A DNA stretch of 64,000 nucleotides from Blattabacterium cuenoti (GTDB lineage: Bacteria; Bacteroidota; Bacteroidia; Flavobacteriales; Blattabacteriaceae): positions 312,289 to 376,288 of the forward strand of contig NZ_CP059186.1 in assembly GCF_014251335.1 (NCBI RefSeq), written 5' to 3'. The notes under the pieces were generated by a model. It was given only the letters and a program-made list of their open reading frames with translations. It had not been told where the DNA came from and searched no databases. Positions 29,501 to 38,000 of the stretch are shown one piece after another. The position numbers and the translations under genes were made by a program. Every line of letters starts with the position of its first letter. Position 1 is the stretch's first letter.

Positions 29501-29816
29501 TTTCTATAATTCCTTCTTTAAAAAGTTGAATTCCACAATTCAATGCAGTCTGTCCACCAAAAGACAATAAAATTCCTTGTGGTCTTTCCTTATCTATAAT
29601 ACGTTTAATAAAAAATAGAGTTAAAGGAAGAAAATAAACTTTATCAGCAATTCCTTTTGAAGTTTGAACTGTAGCAATATTTGGATTAATCAATATAGTA
29701 TAAACCCCCTCCTCTTTAAGAGCTTTTAATGCTTGTGTTCCAGAATAATCAAATTCACCAGCTTCTCCTATTTTTAATGCACCTGATCCCAGGATGAGTA
29801 CTTTATCTATTTTCAT
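26589..29816 (-). CDS. carB: Carbamoyl-phosphate synthase large subunit
   Basis: A 1075-residue protein of full family length with two ATP-grasp halves, beginning KVLILGSGALKIGEAGEFDYSGTQA. The first half has IIRSAYTLGGLGSGFA and the second half starts near residue 555 with VITLGSGVYRIGSSVEFDW, then VRPSYVLSGANM. A C-terminal methylglyoxal-synthase-like allosteric domain (residues ~930-1075) is retained. It makes carbamoyl phosphate from bicarbonate, ammonia from CarA, and two ATP, for arginine and pyrimidines. It is 40 bases downstream of carA within the arginine cluster. Confidence 0.97.
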   Translation of the reverse strand: MKIDKVLILGSGALKIGEAGEFDYSGTQALKALKEEGVYTILINPNIATVQTSKGIADKVYFLPLTLFFIKRIIDKERPQGILLSFGGQTALNCGIQLFKEGIIEKYKIQVLGTSIESIIHSEDRNLFRNRLTEINIKTAKSFVVHSMDDAISYSLEIGFPIIIRSAYTLGGLGSGFAKNVNDLKKIVNKAFSYSSQIVVEEYLEGWKEIEYEIVRDQYDNCISVCNMENFDPIGIHTGESIVVAPSQTLTNSEYYSLRKLAIYIARDFHIVGECNVQFALNPSSEDYRVIEVNARLSRSSALASKATGYPLAFVAAKLSLGYGLHELKNSITKNTSAFFEPALDYVVCKIPRWDLGKFYGVSNRIGSSMKSVGEVMAIGGSFEEALQKGIRMLDIGMQGFINVMHRKKLKSVRLLKEYLKKPTDQRIFFLEEALEEGLSIKEIHHLTKIDPWFLYQLDNIFQTKKKIDRFDNLIDLPEELLRKAKKEGFSDIQIASLFFKKNGDYNIFNLEKEIREYRKVKNIVPYVRQIDTLASEYPAHTNYLYLTYHAIQHDIIYEEDKKSVITLGSGVYRIGSSVEFDWCCVNALNTIHKESYRSIMINYNPETVSTDFDVCDRLYFEELTLERVLDIIELENPKGTIVSMGGQIPNNLVLKLYEKKVKILGTSPVSIDKVENRYKFSNAMDHLKIRQPRWKELSDFNAIHQFIKEVDFPILVRPSYVLSGANMNVISNQEELQHYLRDKESISSEYPLVITEFIKNAKEIELDAVSQNGEILYYAISEHVEFAGVHSGDATLVYPPHNLYLSTLKEIIRISEKISKYFNISGPFNIQFLSKDNEVKVIECNLRASRSFPFVSKVSRFNMIELATQVILGKKKNKIEPNFFITNFLGVKASQFSFTRLQDADPILGVDMASTGEVGCLGNTFDEALLKSMLSVGYTVPKKNILISGGPIESKLDLLEVVKLLHKKGYILFATEGTNSFLSHNGIPSIKVYWPNVKKYSNVLELIKNKKLDLIINIPKNLSKSELNNDYTIRRYAVDFNIPLLTNARLAKAFIQAFCNLSTDQLFIKAWDEY

Positions 29817-29856
29817 AATCTATTTTCATACTAATTTTGAAAGATTCTTTAATTGT

Positions 29857-30963
29857 TCATTTATTCATTTTGTAATTTTTGTGAATTGAATCTATAAAAA
29901 AATCGAATAAAAATTCGGTATCTTTAGGTCCGCTTGAAGCTTCTGGATGAAACTGTACAGAAAAAAAAGGTTTATATTTATGAATAATCCCTTCGCAAGT
30001 ATCATCATTTAAATTTTTAAAAAATATTTTCCATTCTCTGGAAATATTTTTTACATCCAAAACATATCCATGATTTTGTGATGTGATAAAACTTTTTCCT
30101 GTTTCTAATGATAAAACTGGTTGATTATGACTTCTATGTGCATATTTCAATTTATAAGTATCTCCTCCTGCCGCTATACCTAAAAGTTGATTCCCCAAAC
30201 ATATGCCAAATATAGGTTGTTTTTTTTTCATAGATATACGAAGATAATGTATAGGTTTTTTATAAACTTTTGGATTTCCAGGTCCATTTGAAAGAATCAA
30301 TCCATCATATTCTTCTTTCGTAAAATCATAATCCCATGGCACTCTGATAATAGAACAATTTCTTCGTAACAGACAACGTAATATATTATTCTTCAAACCA
30401 AAATCTACAAGTAATATTTTGTATTTTCCATTTCCATATATAATTTTTTCGTGTATAGATACTTTTTCAGAAAGATTATCCTGATTCGGATCATAAAAAG
30501 GAAGGTCTTCATTTTCCATTAAAATTTTTCCTAACATGGATCCTCCATTTTTTCTAAGTTTTTTCGCAATAAATCTAGTATCGACACCAGATAATCCAGG
30601 AATTTTATTTTCATACAACCAATTCGATAGGGATTGATTCATATTCCAATGATACGGACGATTAGAATAATAAGAAATAATAAGTCCGGATACTTGAATT
30701 CTATTAGATTCATAAAATTCAGAAATAGATTCTTCACTATAAGAAGAAGATGGAATTCCATAATTTCCTATTATAGGATAAGTATAAGTAAGTATTTGAC
30801 CTTTGTAAGAAGGGTCTGTAATACTTTCTGTATACCCGGTCATAGCTGTATTAAAGACTACTTCTCCAGAAGAGGATACTGGTGCTCCAAAATGATAAGC
30901 TTCATACCGAGTTCCGTCTTCTAATACAAGTAGAGCTTTTTTTATTATTTTATGATTTTCCAT
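29857..30963 (-). CDS. carA: Carbamoyl-phosphate synthase small subunit
   Basis: A 368-residue glutamine amidotransferase subunit. N-terminal CPSase domain: LVLEDGTRYEAYHFG, VVFNTAMTGYTESITDPSYKGQI. C-terminal class I GATase: nucleophile Cys in FGICLGNQLLGIAAGG, and the His-Glu pair in SVQFHPEASSGPKDT. It hydrolyses glutamine and channels ammonia to CarB. It is four bases after argD and immediately upstream of carB. Confidence 0.97.
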   Translation of the reverse strand: MENHKIIKKALLVLEDGTRYEAYHFGAPVSSSGEVVFNTAMTGYTESITDPSYKGQILTYTYPIIGNYGIPSSSYSEESISEFYESNRIQVSGLIISYYSNRPYHWNMNQSLSNWLYENKIPGLSGVDTRFIAKKLRKNGGSMLGKILMENEDLPFYDPNQDNLSEKVSIHEKIIYGNGKYKILLVDFGLKNNILRCLLRRNCSIIRVPWDYDFTKEEYDGLILSNGPGNPKVYKKPIHYLRISMKKKQPIFGICLGNQLLGIAAGGDTYKLKYAHRSHNQPVLSLETGKSFITSQNHGYVLDVKNISREWKIFFKNLNDDTCEGIIHKYKPFFSVQFHPEASSGPKDTEFLFDFFIDSIHKNYKMNK

Positions 30964-30967
30964 GTTT

Positions 30968-32107
30968 TTATCTAAATAGATACGCTAAGGCATTCTTTAA
31001 CTTTTTCAGGAATAATTTTATATGATTTTCATTAATATTTAATGGAGGAAGTAATCGTAAAACATATGGATTACTAGATGTCCCAACAAATACTTTCTCT
31101 TTATAAATTAAAGAATTTTTTAAATCTTGAATGGGAAAATCAAATTCTAATCCGATCATCAATCCTCTTCCCCTAATTTCTTTAATTTCAGGAATGAGAC
31201 GCAATCCTTGTAACAATATTTTTCCCATTTTTTTTGCATTTTCAATTAAATTCTCTTTTTGAATAATTTCCAGAACAGCAATTCCAGCTGTACAAGCTAA
31301 ATGATTTCCTCCGAAAGTTGTTCCTAACATTCCATAGTATGGTTGAAACTTAGGATGTATGAGTACTCCCCCTATAGGGAACCCGTTTCCCATACCTTTA
31401 GCCACAGTAATTAAATCTGGTTTTATAGAATACAATTGATGAGAAAAAAAAGATCCTGTTCTTCCATATCCACTTTGTACCTCATCTATAATCAATACTG
31501 TATTATATTTCTTGCAAAAACTTTCGATTTTATAAAAAAAATCTAATCCGGGATCTATAATTCCAGATACACCTTGTATTCCTTCAGTAATTACAGCACA
31601 AATATCTTGATTTTTTAATTTTTTTTCTAAAAAATCAAAATCTTGATAATTTATGAATATGGTTTCATGTTGAGCATTAAAAGGGGATATCAATTTGTAG
31701 TTGTCCGTTACCGACAGACTTCCACTTGTTCTTCCATGAAAAGAACCTTTAAAAGCAATAACTTTTTTTTTACCTGTATGAAAAGAAGCTATTTTCAATG
31801 CATTTTCATTAGATTCTGTACCTGAATTACATATAAATAATGAATAATCTTCATATCCTGAAATATTTCCAAGCAGATAAGCTAATTTGTTTTTTTGAGA
31901 AATATAAATACTGTTAGAATAATAGGATATTTCATGAATTTGTTCTGTCAAAGTTTTGATATAATATGGATGCGAATGGCCAATGGAAATCACTGCATGT
32001 CCTCCATAAAAATCTAAATACATATTTCCTTGTATATCAAAAATATAAGGACCTTTACTTTTACTTAATTCTATATTTAGAATAGGATAAACGTCAAATA
32101 ATTTCAT
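30968..32107 (-). CDS. argD: N-acylornithine aminotransferase
   Basis: A 379-residue class III aminotransferase: YLDFYGGHAVISIGHSHP, FICNSGTESNENALKIA, FKGSFHGRT, LIIDEVQSGYGRTGSFF and the PLP-lysine segment ITVAKGMGNGFPIGGV. It converts N-acyl-glutamate semialdehyde to N-acyl-ornithine, with possible side use in DAP synthesis as succinyl-DAP aminotransferase. It lies seven bases after argC and four before carA. Confidence 0.94.
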   Translation of the reverse strand: MKLFDVYPILNIELSKSKGPYIFDIQGNMYLDFYGGHAVISIGHSHPYYIKTLTEQIHEISYYSNSIYISQKNKLAYLLGNISGYEDYSLFICNSGTESNENALKIASFHTGKKKVIAFKGSFHGRTSGSLSVTDNYKLISPFNAQHETIFINYQDFDFLEKKLKNQDICAVITEGIQGVSGIIDPGLDFFYKIESFCKKYNTVLIIDEVQSGYGRTGSFFSHQLYSIKPDLITVAKGMGNGFPIGGVLIHPKFQPYYGMLGTTFGGNHLACTAGIAVLEIIQKENLIENAKKMGKILLQGLRLIPEIKEIRGRGLMIGLEFDFPIQDLKNSLIYKEKVFVGTSSNPYVLRLLPPLNINENHIKLFLKKLKNALAYLFR

Positions 32108-32114
32108 TTTTACT

Positions 32115-33089
32115 TTAAAAACGAACGGATTTTAATCTTAAACCACAAGTTTCATCTAAATCAAACATAAGATTCATATTTTGTATGGCTTGACCAGAAG
32201 CTCCTTTTATGAGATTATCTATAATGCTTATAACAATTAATTGATCTTTCTCTTTAATAAGATATAAAACACATTTATTAGTATTGATCACTTGTTTAAT
32301 ATCAATATTAACATCAGAAATTTTTACAAATGGATGATTTTTATAATATTCTTCATATATTTCTTGATTCTTTTCCAAAGAAAGTACAGAATAAGTATAT
32401 AAAGTAGTTATAATTCCTCTAGAAAAATTTCCTCTGTAAGGTACAAAATAAATTTTAGAATAAAAATTGTTTTGTACTTGATGAATGGTTTGTTCAATTT
32501 CCTGCAAATGCTGATGTTGAAAAATTTTATAAGCAGAAATATTATTATTTCTCCAACTAAAATGATTAGTGTCACTCAGTTTTATTCCAGATCCTGTAGA
32601 ACCTGTTATGGCACTAATATGAATATCTTTTTTTAATAATTTGTTTTTAGCTAATGGTAAAATAGCTAACAAAATAGCAGTGGCAAAACATCCAGGATTG
32701 GCTATATTATGAGATTTCTTGATTGTTTTTTTTTTCCATTCTGGTAACCCATAGATAAAATTTCTATTGTTAAAAACGGATTGAATCTTAATTCTGAAAT
32801 CTTGACTTAAATCAATCACTTTTATATTTTCTGATATATTTTTCAATTCTTTTCTAGATTGTCCATGTCCAGAACAAAGAAATACAATATCTATTTCTTT
32901 GCTTAAATCACGGTCAAACTTTACATTTTTCATTTCTCCTAATAAATCTTGGTGTACCAAATGAATCAATTCTCCTGTATGACTTTTGCTAACTATATTT
33001 TTAATACTAGTTTTTGGATGATGAATCATCAATCTAATCAATTCTCCAGCAGTGTATCCAGCCCCTCCTATAATGCCTATTTCAATCAT
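32115..33089 (-). CDS. argC: N-acetyl-gamma-glutamyl-phosphate reductase
   Basis: A 324-residue reductase: IGIIGGAGYTAGELIRLMIHHP (Rossmann start), catalytic Cys in NIANPGCFATAILLAI, and ITGSTGSGIKLSDTNHFSWR. The sequence HQHLQEIEQ is the family His motif. It reduces N-acyl-glutamyl-phosphate to the semialdehyde using NADPH. Its start overlaps the end of argG by four bases. Confidence 0.95.
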   Translation of the reverse strand: MIEIGIIGGAGYTAGELIRLMIHHPKTSIKNIVSKSHTGELIHLVHQDLLGEMKNVKFDRDLSKEIDIVFLCSGHGQSRKELKNISENIKVIDLSQDFRIKIQSVFNNRNFIYGLPEWKKKTIKKSHNIANPGCFATAILLAILPLAKNKLLKKDIHISAITGSTGSGIKLSDTNHFSWRNNNISAYKIFQHQHLQEIEQTIHQVQNNFYSKIYFVPYRGNFSRGIITTLYTYSVLSLEKNQEIYEEYYKNHPFVKISDVNIDIKQVINTNKCVLYLIKEKDQLIVISIIDNLIKGASGQAIQNMNLMFDLDETCGLRLKSVRF

Positions 33090-34855
33090 TTTTCTTTTTT
33101 ATTTAAATTATGATACATTTTCATTTGATTACTCAAAATTTTTGTAAATCCCTTAACATCTTCAGCCGTCCAAGCATAATTCATTTCTCCATATTGAGCT
33201 ATGTTATAGTTAGAAGATGTCATTAAATCGAATTGAGATTTTATTCCTACTAAATGAAATCTATAAGGATAAAGAATGATATATACAGTTCCGGTTAATC
33301 TTTCTTGTGTACTTTTTAAAAATTTTTCTATATCACGCATGACAGGATCTAAGTATTGAGCTTCATGAAGTAACATTCCATACCAATTGGATAATTGTTC
33401 TTTCCAATAAAGTTGCCATTTTGTAAGAATATGTTTTTCCAACAAATGGTGAGCCTTTATAATAATAATAGCCGCTGCAGCTTCGAATGCAACTCTTCCT
33501 TTAATCCCCAAAATAGTATCTCCTATATGGATTCCTCTTCCTATAGCAAATTCTGAAGCTATTCTTTCAATTTTTATTATATTTTTTATAGCTTTTCCTC
33601 TTTCTTGATTCACACTTACTAATTCTCCCTTTTCAAATTCTAATTCTAAATTCTCACTTTTTTTTCTACTTAATTTTGTTGGATAAGCTTCTTCCGGAAA
33701 ATCGTGATAAGAAGTCAGAGTTTCTTTTCCTCCTATACTAGTTCCCCAAATTCCTTTATTAATAGAATATTTAGCTTGATCCCAACAAATAGAGATACCT
33801 TTCTCTTTCAAATATTGAATTTCTTCTTTTCTAGACACCTTCATATCTCTTATCGGAGATAAAGTTATTTTTTCTGGACAAATAATTTGAAAGGCTATAT
33901 CAAATCTAATTTGATCGTTACCTGCTCCTGTACTGCCATGAGCAATTGCTTTTGCTTGAATATAAGTGGCATATTGTGCTATTTTAATAGCCTGAAAAAT
34001 TCTTTCTGAACTTACTGAAAGTGGATAAGTATTATTTTTAAGAATGTTTCCGAATATAAGATATTTTATACAATTCTGATAGTACTCTTCTATGGCGTCA
34101 ATAGTCTTGTGCGATTTAGATCCAATGCTTAAAGCTCTTTTTTCAATTTTATCTAATTCATCTTTTTTAAACCCTCCTGTATTAATAATAACTGTATGAA
34201 CTTCATATTTTTCCTGTATTAAATATTTTAAACAATAAGAGGTATCTAAACCCCCACTATAAGCTAAAACAATTTTGTCTCCAGTAGATAAATAACTTTT
34301 ATATTTTTTATTGTTTCTATAATTATTTGCATGCGGATTGTATAAAAGACCTGTGCATAAACACATTTTTCTTTGGTTTCTGGTTAAAATATCAAAATTT
34401 GCACAACTTTGACATCCTTTCCAAAACTTTTCTGAATGAGGCAATTCACTAAAAGCAACAGGTTTAAAACCTAATTCTGTATTTATTTTAATAACTGGAT
34501 TACTTGTTGTGATACTAAAAATTTTAGAATTTGGAAATTTTTTTCTGGAAAGTTGAAAAATTTTAATTTTAATAATTTTAGCTAACCCTTGTTTTCTAAA
34601 TTCAGGAAAAACAATCAAACCGGAATTAACGATAAATTCTTCGTTTTGAAAAGTTTCAAGATAGCTAAAGCCCGCTAATTTTTCATCACAAAAAGCAATT
34701 ACCGCATTTCCATGAATCATTTTTGATTTAATATACTCTGGATCTTTTTTTGCAATTCCAGTCCCCCTTATTTTTGCTGATTCCTTAATTTTTTTGCAAA
34801 TTAAGAAAGCATATTTCGTATCCTCTTCATGAGATACTCTAACTTTTATTTTCAT
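33086..34855 (-). CDS. argG: Fusion: GNAT N-acetyltransferase + argininosuccinate synthase
   Basis: A 589-residue fusion. Residues ~1-175 are a GNAT domain (VRVSHEEDTKYAFLICKKI, FPEFRKQGLAKIIKIKIF acetyl-CoA loop, TSNPVIKINTELGFKP), ending in a Cys-rich tail (C148, C151, C165, C167). Residues ~190-589 are ArgG with the PP-loop SGGLDTS at 200-206 and GSTGAGNDQIRFDI. In free-living relatives a GNAT gene usually sits beside argG as a separate protein; it is thought to supply N-acylglutamate, so this single gene would encode the first and penultimate steps. It heads the cluster; its 176-base leader holds a TAAATTTG box (34978-34985) without a good TTG partner. Confidence 0.92.
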   Translation of the reverse strand: MKIKVRVSHEEDTKYAFLICKKIKESAKIRGTGIAKKDPEYIKSKMIHGNAVIAFCDEKLAGFSYLETFQNEEFIVNSGLIVFPEFRKQGLAKIIKIKIFQLSRKKFPNSKIFSITTSNPVIKINTELGFKPVAFSELPHSEKFWKGCQSCANFDILTRNQRKMCLCTGLLYNPHANNYRNNKKYKSYLSTGDKIVLAYSGGLDTSYCLKYLIQEKYEVHTVIINTGGFKKDELDKIEKRALSIGSKSHKTIDAIEEYYQNCIKYLIFGNILKNNTYPLSVSSERIFQAIKIAQYATYIQAKAIAHGSTGAGNDQIRFDIAFQIICPEKITLSPIRDMKVSRKEEIQYLKEKGISICWDQAKYSINKGIWGTSIGGKETLTSYHDFPEEAYPTKLSRKKSENLELEFEKGELVSVNQERGKAIKNIIKIERIASEFAIGRGIHIGDTILGIKGRVAFEAAAAIIIIKAHHLLEKHILTKWQLYWKEQLSNWYGMLLHEAQYLDPVMRDIEKFLKSTQERLTGTVYIILYPYRFHLVGIKSQFDLMTSSNYNIAQYGEMNYAWTAEDVKGFTKILSNQMKMYHNLNKKEK

Positions 34856-35031
34856 CTTTCTTTGTAAGAACCCAATAAGATAAGAACTAAGGAAAAAAAC
34901 AAATGCGTTGTACCGATTGGTTGTTGTAGTATGAATAATACTTCATATGTTTTACTTTTCTATTCTATGACCAAATACAAATTTAATAAAGTCTTTTTAA
35001 TTATTTAATTAAATTAATTAATTGAAGAGTT

Positions 35032-38000
35032 TTAGTTTAAACAAAAATCTAACCCTTTTATTTCTTCCAATTTTTTTAACAAATTTGAATTGATATTAAT
35101 TTCATATTTTATAGATTCAAAATTTAAAAAAATTTGATCTACTTTATCATAAAGAACTATATTCAATTTCTTATTTCCTATTTGTTGAGAAAAAAGTGTT
35201 TCTATATCATTAATAAATACATTATTTAAACTGTTTATATTGATTTTAATTATGAGTTTATGTGCCAATTTTTTTAAAATATTTTGTAAATTTTCCATAT
35301 ATAAAATGTTTGTTTTATATTTTTTATATTTTGATTTTTCAATAGAAAAACATAAATACAACGGATTATTTTGTATCAAAAAAGGTTCATATTTAAAATA
35401 TTGTTGTCCGTAAATTTTGAATTCTTTAGAAGAAAGATAATCTTCTAATAAAAAAATACCATATTTAATTCCACTTCTTATATATGTTTTTTTTTCTATT
35501 TTGGATAAAATTCCACATACACACATTTTTTTTCCTATAAGGAGAGATTCTTTTTTATTAAATTGTTCTAAAGAGATATTCGTAAAATATTTCATTTCAT
35601 AATGAAAATCATCTAAAGGATGTCCAGAGCTATAAACACCTAATACTTCTTTTTCTTTGGATAATTTATATATGTTACTCCATAAATCACATTTCATAAT
35701 AATAGGTTTACCTACTTTATTTTTTGTTTTTTGTAATTTTGACCCAAATCTAATAATTTTTTCTAAAGTACTTAATTTATCATCATTTTCAATATGAAAA
35801 TATTGTTCTCTATCAATATGAAAACTATCTAAAGATCCAGATAAAATTAAACTCTCTAAAGTTTTTTTATTCACTACACGTAAATCTATTCTTTTAACCA
35901 GATTAAAAATAGAGGTATAAGGGCCGTTTTTTTCTCTTTCTTGAAGAAGAATTTTTACAGCATTTTTTCCCACTCCTTTTATTCCCGCAAGACCAAATCT
36001 AATATGATTAGAATCAGTTACTCTAAAAAAAGAATCACTTTCATTTATATCTGGACTGATTACTGATATATTCATTTTTTTGCATTCTTCTATAAAAAAA
36101 GTAATCTGTTTAATATTATGCATATTATTACTTAATACAGAAGCCATATATTCACATGGAAAATGTGCTTTTAAATAAGCAGTTTTAAAAGCTATATAGG
36201 CATAACATGTTGCATGAGATTTATTAAAAGCATAACAAGAAAAATATTCCCAATCTTTCCATATTTTTTCTAAAATATTTTTAGGATAACCTTTTTTCAT
36301 AGCTTGATGAAGAAATAAATTTCTCATTTTATTGAGTTTTTCTTTTTGTTTTTTTCCCATAGATATTCTTAGAATATCCGCTTCTCCTTTACTAAAATCA
36401 GCTATTTTTTGTGCGATTAACATGACTTGTTCTTGATATATTGTTATTCCATAAGTTTCTTTCAGAAATTCCTCCATTTCTGGTAAATCATAGGTTATAG
36501 CTTCTTTTCCATGCTTTCTATATATGAAATTAGGAATGTATTGTAAAGGACCTGGTCTATACAATGCGGTCATCGCAATTAAATCATCAAATTTATCAGG
36601 TTTTAACTTACGTAAATATTTTTGCATTCCTGTAGATTCATATTGAAAAACGGCTACAGTTTCTCCTCTTTGAAAAAGATGATAAGTCTTCTCATCTTTT
36701 AAAGAAAATGAATCCTCTGTAATTGTAATATCTGCTCGTCTTTTATTAATAATATTTATAGCGTCTTTAATAATAGTAAGAGTTTTTAACCCCAAAAAAT
36801 CCATTTTCAATAATCCAACATGTTCTACCACATGATTATCAAATTGCGTAAGCAATAAATCTGATTCTTTTGACATAGATACTGGAATATATTCTTGAAT
36901 ATCATATGGACTGATTATGATCCCACAAGCGTGTACTCCTGTACTTCTTATCGTCCCCTCTAAGATTTCTGCTTGTTGCAAAACTTTACCTTCCAATGTA
37001 TTTCTATTTTTCGCTATTTCCCTCAATTTTTGTATATTATTCATCTCTTCTTTATTGATTATTTTTATCATAGTATTTTTTTTAGATAAAATTGTTTTTA
37101 ATGAAAACATATTAGGAACCATTTTTGCGATATGATCTGTCTCTTTTAGAGATAAATCCAATACACGTCCAGTATCTCTTATGGATGATTTAGCGCCCAT
37201 AGTTGCATATGTTATAATTTGAGCTACTTGATGTTCACCATATTTTTGGACAACCCATTCGATAATTTTTTCACGTCCCCTGTCATCAAAATCAATATCA
37301 ATATCTGGTAGAGAAATTCTATCCGGATTTAAAAATCTTTCGAAAAGAAGATGGTATTTCATTGGATCTATATTGGTTATTTCTATACAATAAGCGACTA
37401 TAGATCCTGCTACTGATCCTCTTCCAGGCCCTACTGAAATATTCATTTTTCTAGCTTTAGAAATGAAATTATGAACAATGAGGAAATAACCAGGATAACC
37501 AATTTTTTCTATTGTTTTTAATTCAAAAAGAATTCTTTCTTGAATTTCTTTAGTAATGTTCTTATAACGTTTTTTGGCCCCATCAAAAGTTATTTTTTTT
37601 AGAAAACGATTTTCTCCTCTATTTCCTCCATCTATTTTATCTATAGGATCTTCAAAAGATTTTGGAATATTAAATTTTGGAAGTAATATTTTATGTGAAA
37701 GATGATAAGATTCAATTTTATTAACTAATTCCTCCAAAAAATCAAAAGATTCTGGAAGATCAAAAAACATTTTTTTCATTTCTTCTGTACTCTTGAAATA
37801 AAATTCATGATTGGGAAAACCAAATCTATAACCTCTTCCTTTTCCTATAGGGGTTAATTGTTTTTCTCCATTTTTTATACAAAGTAAAATATCATGAGCA
37901 TTTGCTTCTTTTTTATCTAAATAAAAAGTATTATTTTGTATAATATATTTTACATGATATTTTTCTGAAAATTTTAGCAATATATTATTTACATGATCTT

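Noticed and set aside
29817-29856. carA-carB gap as an attenuator
   Set aside because: Only 40 bases of AT-rich sequence and no terminator-like hairpin.
34997-35020. AT-rich palindromic stretch after dnaE
   Set aside because: Composed only of A and T with no clear stem-loop geometry or GC stem; likely low-complexity sequence rather than a terminator or origin.
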